A stretch of DNA of 7,609 bases, taken from an uncultured bacterium (lineage in GTDB: Bacteria > Verrucomicrobiota > Lentisphaeria > Victivallales > UBA1829). Within the stretch, counting starts at the first letter, position 1, and the number at the start of each line of letters is the position of its first letter. The translations under genes and the position numbers were made by a program. The notes under the pieces were generated by a model. It ran no database searches, was not told the DNA's origin, and was given only the letters and a program-made list of their open reading frames with translations. This document shows positions 5,562 to 7,609 of the stretch, piece by piece. The stretch lies in the NCBI GenBank assembly GCA_900549045.1, contig URNE01000101.1:1-7609 (forward strand). The letters run 5' to 3'.

Positions 5562-7589
5562 TGCATCCGAGCGGAACGGGTATGCGGGAAGTCCCGCTCC
5601 GTTCTGAAGGTTGCAGTCTCCGCGATACCCCGCATAAGCATAACGGACATATTTCGGATCAGGGACTTCCAGAGAAGAGACTACAACCTCGTTCCCCTCA
5701 ATCCGGGCATCCGCCCAGAAGAACTTGCGGTCGGCTCCGGCAAGAGCAAACGCTCCAGGAGCCCCTCCGTCTGATGTCTTAAGCCCTTCCGCATACTTGA
5801 ACTTCACCCGCATTGCTCCATTTTCCGGCATGGCGGAGACAAAGAGCGGACCGCGGCTGACCACGTCTCTCCCGTAGACCATCCGCTCCGCTTCAAGGGC
5901 AAGACGCTTTCCGACATCCTGTTTATTTGCCGGGTGGACGTTGTCCACCTCTCCGATGTCAATTGCCGTTGCGAGACCAACGTTCGGAATATTCAGCATC
6001 TGCAGCTGAATATCCCGGGTAAAAGCAAACCATGAAGCGTTCGGATTCGCCGTGCGCCATTTTTCAGCATAACCGGGCTGGTATCCGGCAAGTTGAACAA
6101 TGATAAACGGCATCTCCGGGTTGTTCCATTTTGCCCGCCAGTCCGCAATCAGAGCCTTGTGAAGCACGTAGTAATGCGGATCACCGTTTGAATTCGAACA
6201 GCCCTGATACCAGATTACTCCGCGAATCGGAAGTTTTGTCCATGCATCCACCATGCCGTTGTAAAGGATGGACGGGAACTGATCGCTTTTGTAGGGGATA
6301 TCAATAAATTTTGGAACAGTCTTTCCTGCCGTTTCCTTTGCCGTGCAGACGAATTCATCCATCATCTTCCAGCTTTTTTTCAGCGGCAAAACAGCTTTCC
6401 CGAAAAAGAGATTCGCATGACTGATGATATTCCGCATCTGCCCTCCGCTTTCCGCAAGATAGAAATATTCGCTGCGGACCGCCAGGACATTGCGTCCGTT
6501 TTGGTTCCAGGCCTCAGCCGACAATTGCACATGAACTGTTTTTTCCGATTCCGGCGCATCGGCTTCCCAGCCAGCGATGCGTCTGCCGTTCAAATAAATA
6601 TCTGCCTTTTCACCACACTTCTTCATCGCAAACAGAATAGTTTTCCCTTTCATACTCTCCGGAAGCATAAAACAGTTGCGGTACCAGCGAACAACATAAT
6701 TGCGGCTGGGCTGAACTTTCGCCGGTTGCCAGAGAGAATCGTCAAAATCGACTGCGGACCACCCCTGAGCGGCAACTTTTGCCCTTGCTCCAGCCTGTAC
6801 AAAAAGCGGATGCCATGCAGCCATTTCATTCATGAAACGCCGATTCTCCGTAGCTTCGAACCTTGTTTTTCCCTCCGCATCAATCCGGAACTTTTCGATT
6901 GTCTTCAACTCGCCTTTGAGCCCCGCGTTTTCATAACCTTCAAGAGAAATCCACGGTTCAATTCTCGTTCCGCCGAGAGAGGAGACGATCAGACCGACTG
7001 GGACCTTCAGATCCTGATGCAGCTTGCGTCCGAAAAAATATGCTGTAGCGCTGAAAAAATGAGCATTGGAAGGGTCGCACTTCACCCAGCCCTTCACCCA
7101 TTCATAACGGGCACACGCCAGCTGATTGTGGGAACGGAAAGGAATCTGAGGCGCATAACGGATTCCCGGATAATTAGGCTCAGCGACTTCCTGCTCGCAG
7201 TTCTGCGCACTCCAGCCGTACCAGAATTTTTTCTGGAGCCGCATCCGCATATTGGACTGACCGGAACAGAACCAGACTTCGCCGATGAGAACATCCTTTA
7301 GCACAATCTCCTTTTTGCCGTCCGTAATTTTCACGATCCGGTTGATTGAATCCGCGTTCATTGCAGGAAATTCCGCACGCCACTTGCCATCGGCTCCGGT
7401 TTTGACGGAGACCGTTTTCCCATTGAACTCAACCGCAACCGTTGCATTTTTATCCGCAGTTCCAAAAAATGCAATCGGTTTCTGCTGCTGAAGCACCATG
7501 TTCGAAGAAAACACCGGATCCACTTTCACATCCGCAAACATCGCGGCGGAAAAAAGAACCGCCGCGACAGCTGTCAGGATTTTACCCAT
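5538..7589 (-). CDS. Secreted SGNH-type sialate O-acetylesterase-like protein
   Basis: A 683-aa carbohydrate esterase of the sialate O-acetylesterase type, expected to remove acetyl groups from sugars. The N-terminus (MGK, hydrophobic 4-18, AMFA then D20) is a signal peptide with likely cleavage after Ala19. A beta domain (20-98) precedes the SGNH core: Ser112 in CSGQSNM (block I), SSLGGTRIEPW (203-213), GVIWYQGCSN (457-466), and Asp549/His552 in DNVHPANKQDVGKRLA. A galactose-binding-like insert occupies about 275-375 (WYRNCFMLP, ADIYLNGRRIAG), which is common in this family. The last 110 residues form another beta region. Cys464 stands where many relatives have Glu (WYQGE). The start has a strong ribosome binding site. 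It converges with the operon, and its GC appears lower in the lines I counted. The esterase fold is certain; sialic acid as substrate is not, since plant-polysaccharide acetyl groups are equally possible. Confidence 0.88.
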   Translation of the reverse strand: MGKILTAVAAVLFSAAMFADVKVDPVFSSNMVLQQQKPIAFFGTADKNATVAVEFNGKTVSVKTGADGKWRAEFPAMNADSINRIVKITDGKKEIVLKDVLIGEVWFCSGQSNMRMRLQKKFWYGWSAQNCEQEVAEPNYPGIRYAPQIPFRSHNQLACARYEWVKGWVKCDPSNAHFFSATAYFFGRKLHQDLKVPVGLIVSSLGGTRIEPWISLEGYENAGLKGELKTIEKFRIDAEGKTRFEATENRRFMNEMAAWHPLFVQAGARAKVAAQGWSAVDFDDSLWQPAKVQPSRNYVVRWYRNCFMLPESMKGKTILFAMKKCGEKADIYLNGRRIAGWEADAPESEKTVHVQLSAEAWNQNGRNVLAVRSEYFYLAESGGQMRNIISHANLFFGKAVLPLKKSWKMMDEFVCTAKETAGKTVPKFIDIPYKSDQFPSILYNGMVDAWTKLPIRGVIWYQGCSNSNGDPHYYVLHKALIADWRAKWNNPEMPFIIVQLAGYQPGYAEKWRTANPNASWFAFTRDIQLQMLNIPNVGLATAIDIGEVDNVHPANKQDVGKRLALEAERMVYGRDVVSRGPLFVSAMPENGAMRVKFKYAEGLKTSDGGAPGAFALAGADRKFFWADARIEGNEVVVSSLEVPDPKYVRYAYAGYRGDCNLQNGAGLPAYPFRSDAYDYSKAE

Positions 7590-7594
7590 ACAAA

Positions 7595-7604
7595 CCTTCC
7601 TTTC
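7595..7604 (-). promoter_or_regulatory. Ribosome binding site for the esterase gene
   Basis: Read on the minus strand this is GAAAGGAAGG, a strong purine-rich site ending 5 bases before the ATG at 7589. Only 20 bases of upstream sequence are in the window, so the promoter and any operator are not visible. Confidence 0.75.
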
Positions 7605-7609
7605 ATTAT

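Noticed and set aside
6417..7301. 294-codon plus-strand open frame opposite the esterase
   Set aside because: The minus strand carries clear SGNH motifs over the same bases; the plus-strand product shows no family pattern.
1..7609. Very frequent TCCGGA / CCGGAA words as possible repeats or binding sites
   Set aside because: They occur throughout the coding frames and are explained by common codons (CCG GAA, TCC GGA); no regular spacing was seen.

Overview
The window looks like an accessory carbohydrate-use locus from a host- or biomass-associated heterotroph. The protein families and moderately high GC fit Lentisphaerota/Victivallales or a related PVC-group bacterium. This placement is inferred from gene content only; no rRNA, tRNA or other taxonomic marker is present.

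Plus strand, about 1-5520: five tightly packed genes read as one operon. First is the effector-binding part of a LacI-family regulator, whose DNA-binding N-terminus lies before the window. It overlaps by ATGA the next gene, a DUF5107-type beta-sandwich protein of 399 aa. Nine bases after that gene's TGA, and in the same reading frame, comes a 239-aa helical TPR-like protein resembling the C-terminal half of full-length DUF5107 proteins. Next is a 280-aa sugar phosphate isomerase/epimerase (xylose-isomerase-like TIM barrel), then a 641-aa protein with the layout of a glycoside hydrolase (beta-sandwich plus TIM barrel) that I cannot assign to a characterised family. None of the five has a visible signal peptide, so the module probably acts on imported sugars in the cytoplasm.

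Minus strand, 7589-5538: a 683-aa secreted SGNH esterase of the sialate O-acetylesterase type, convergent with the operon. Only 17 bases separate the two stop codons. A perfect 12-bp stem hairpin lies at the junction and encodes the last residues of the esterase.

A working model (inference) is that the secreted esterase removes acyl groups from a glycan outside the cytoplasm. Imported fragments would then be cut by the GH-like enzyme, handled by the DUF5107 protein(s), and rearranged by the isomerase, under LacI-type control. No transporter is in the window and the substrate cannot be named. The main oddities are the in-frame TGA splitting the DUF5107 protein, the uncharacterised GH-like protein, a Glu-to-Cys change in a conserved esterase block, and a five-codon ORF bridging the isomerase and GH-like genes. 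No mobile element, CRISPR array, RNA gene or gene-free stretch longer than 300 bases was seen.
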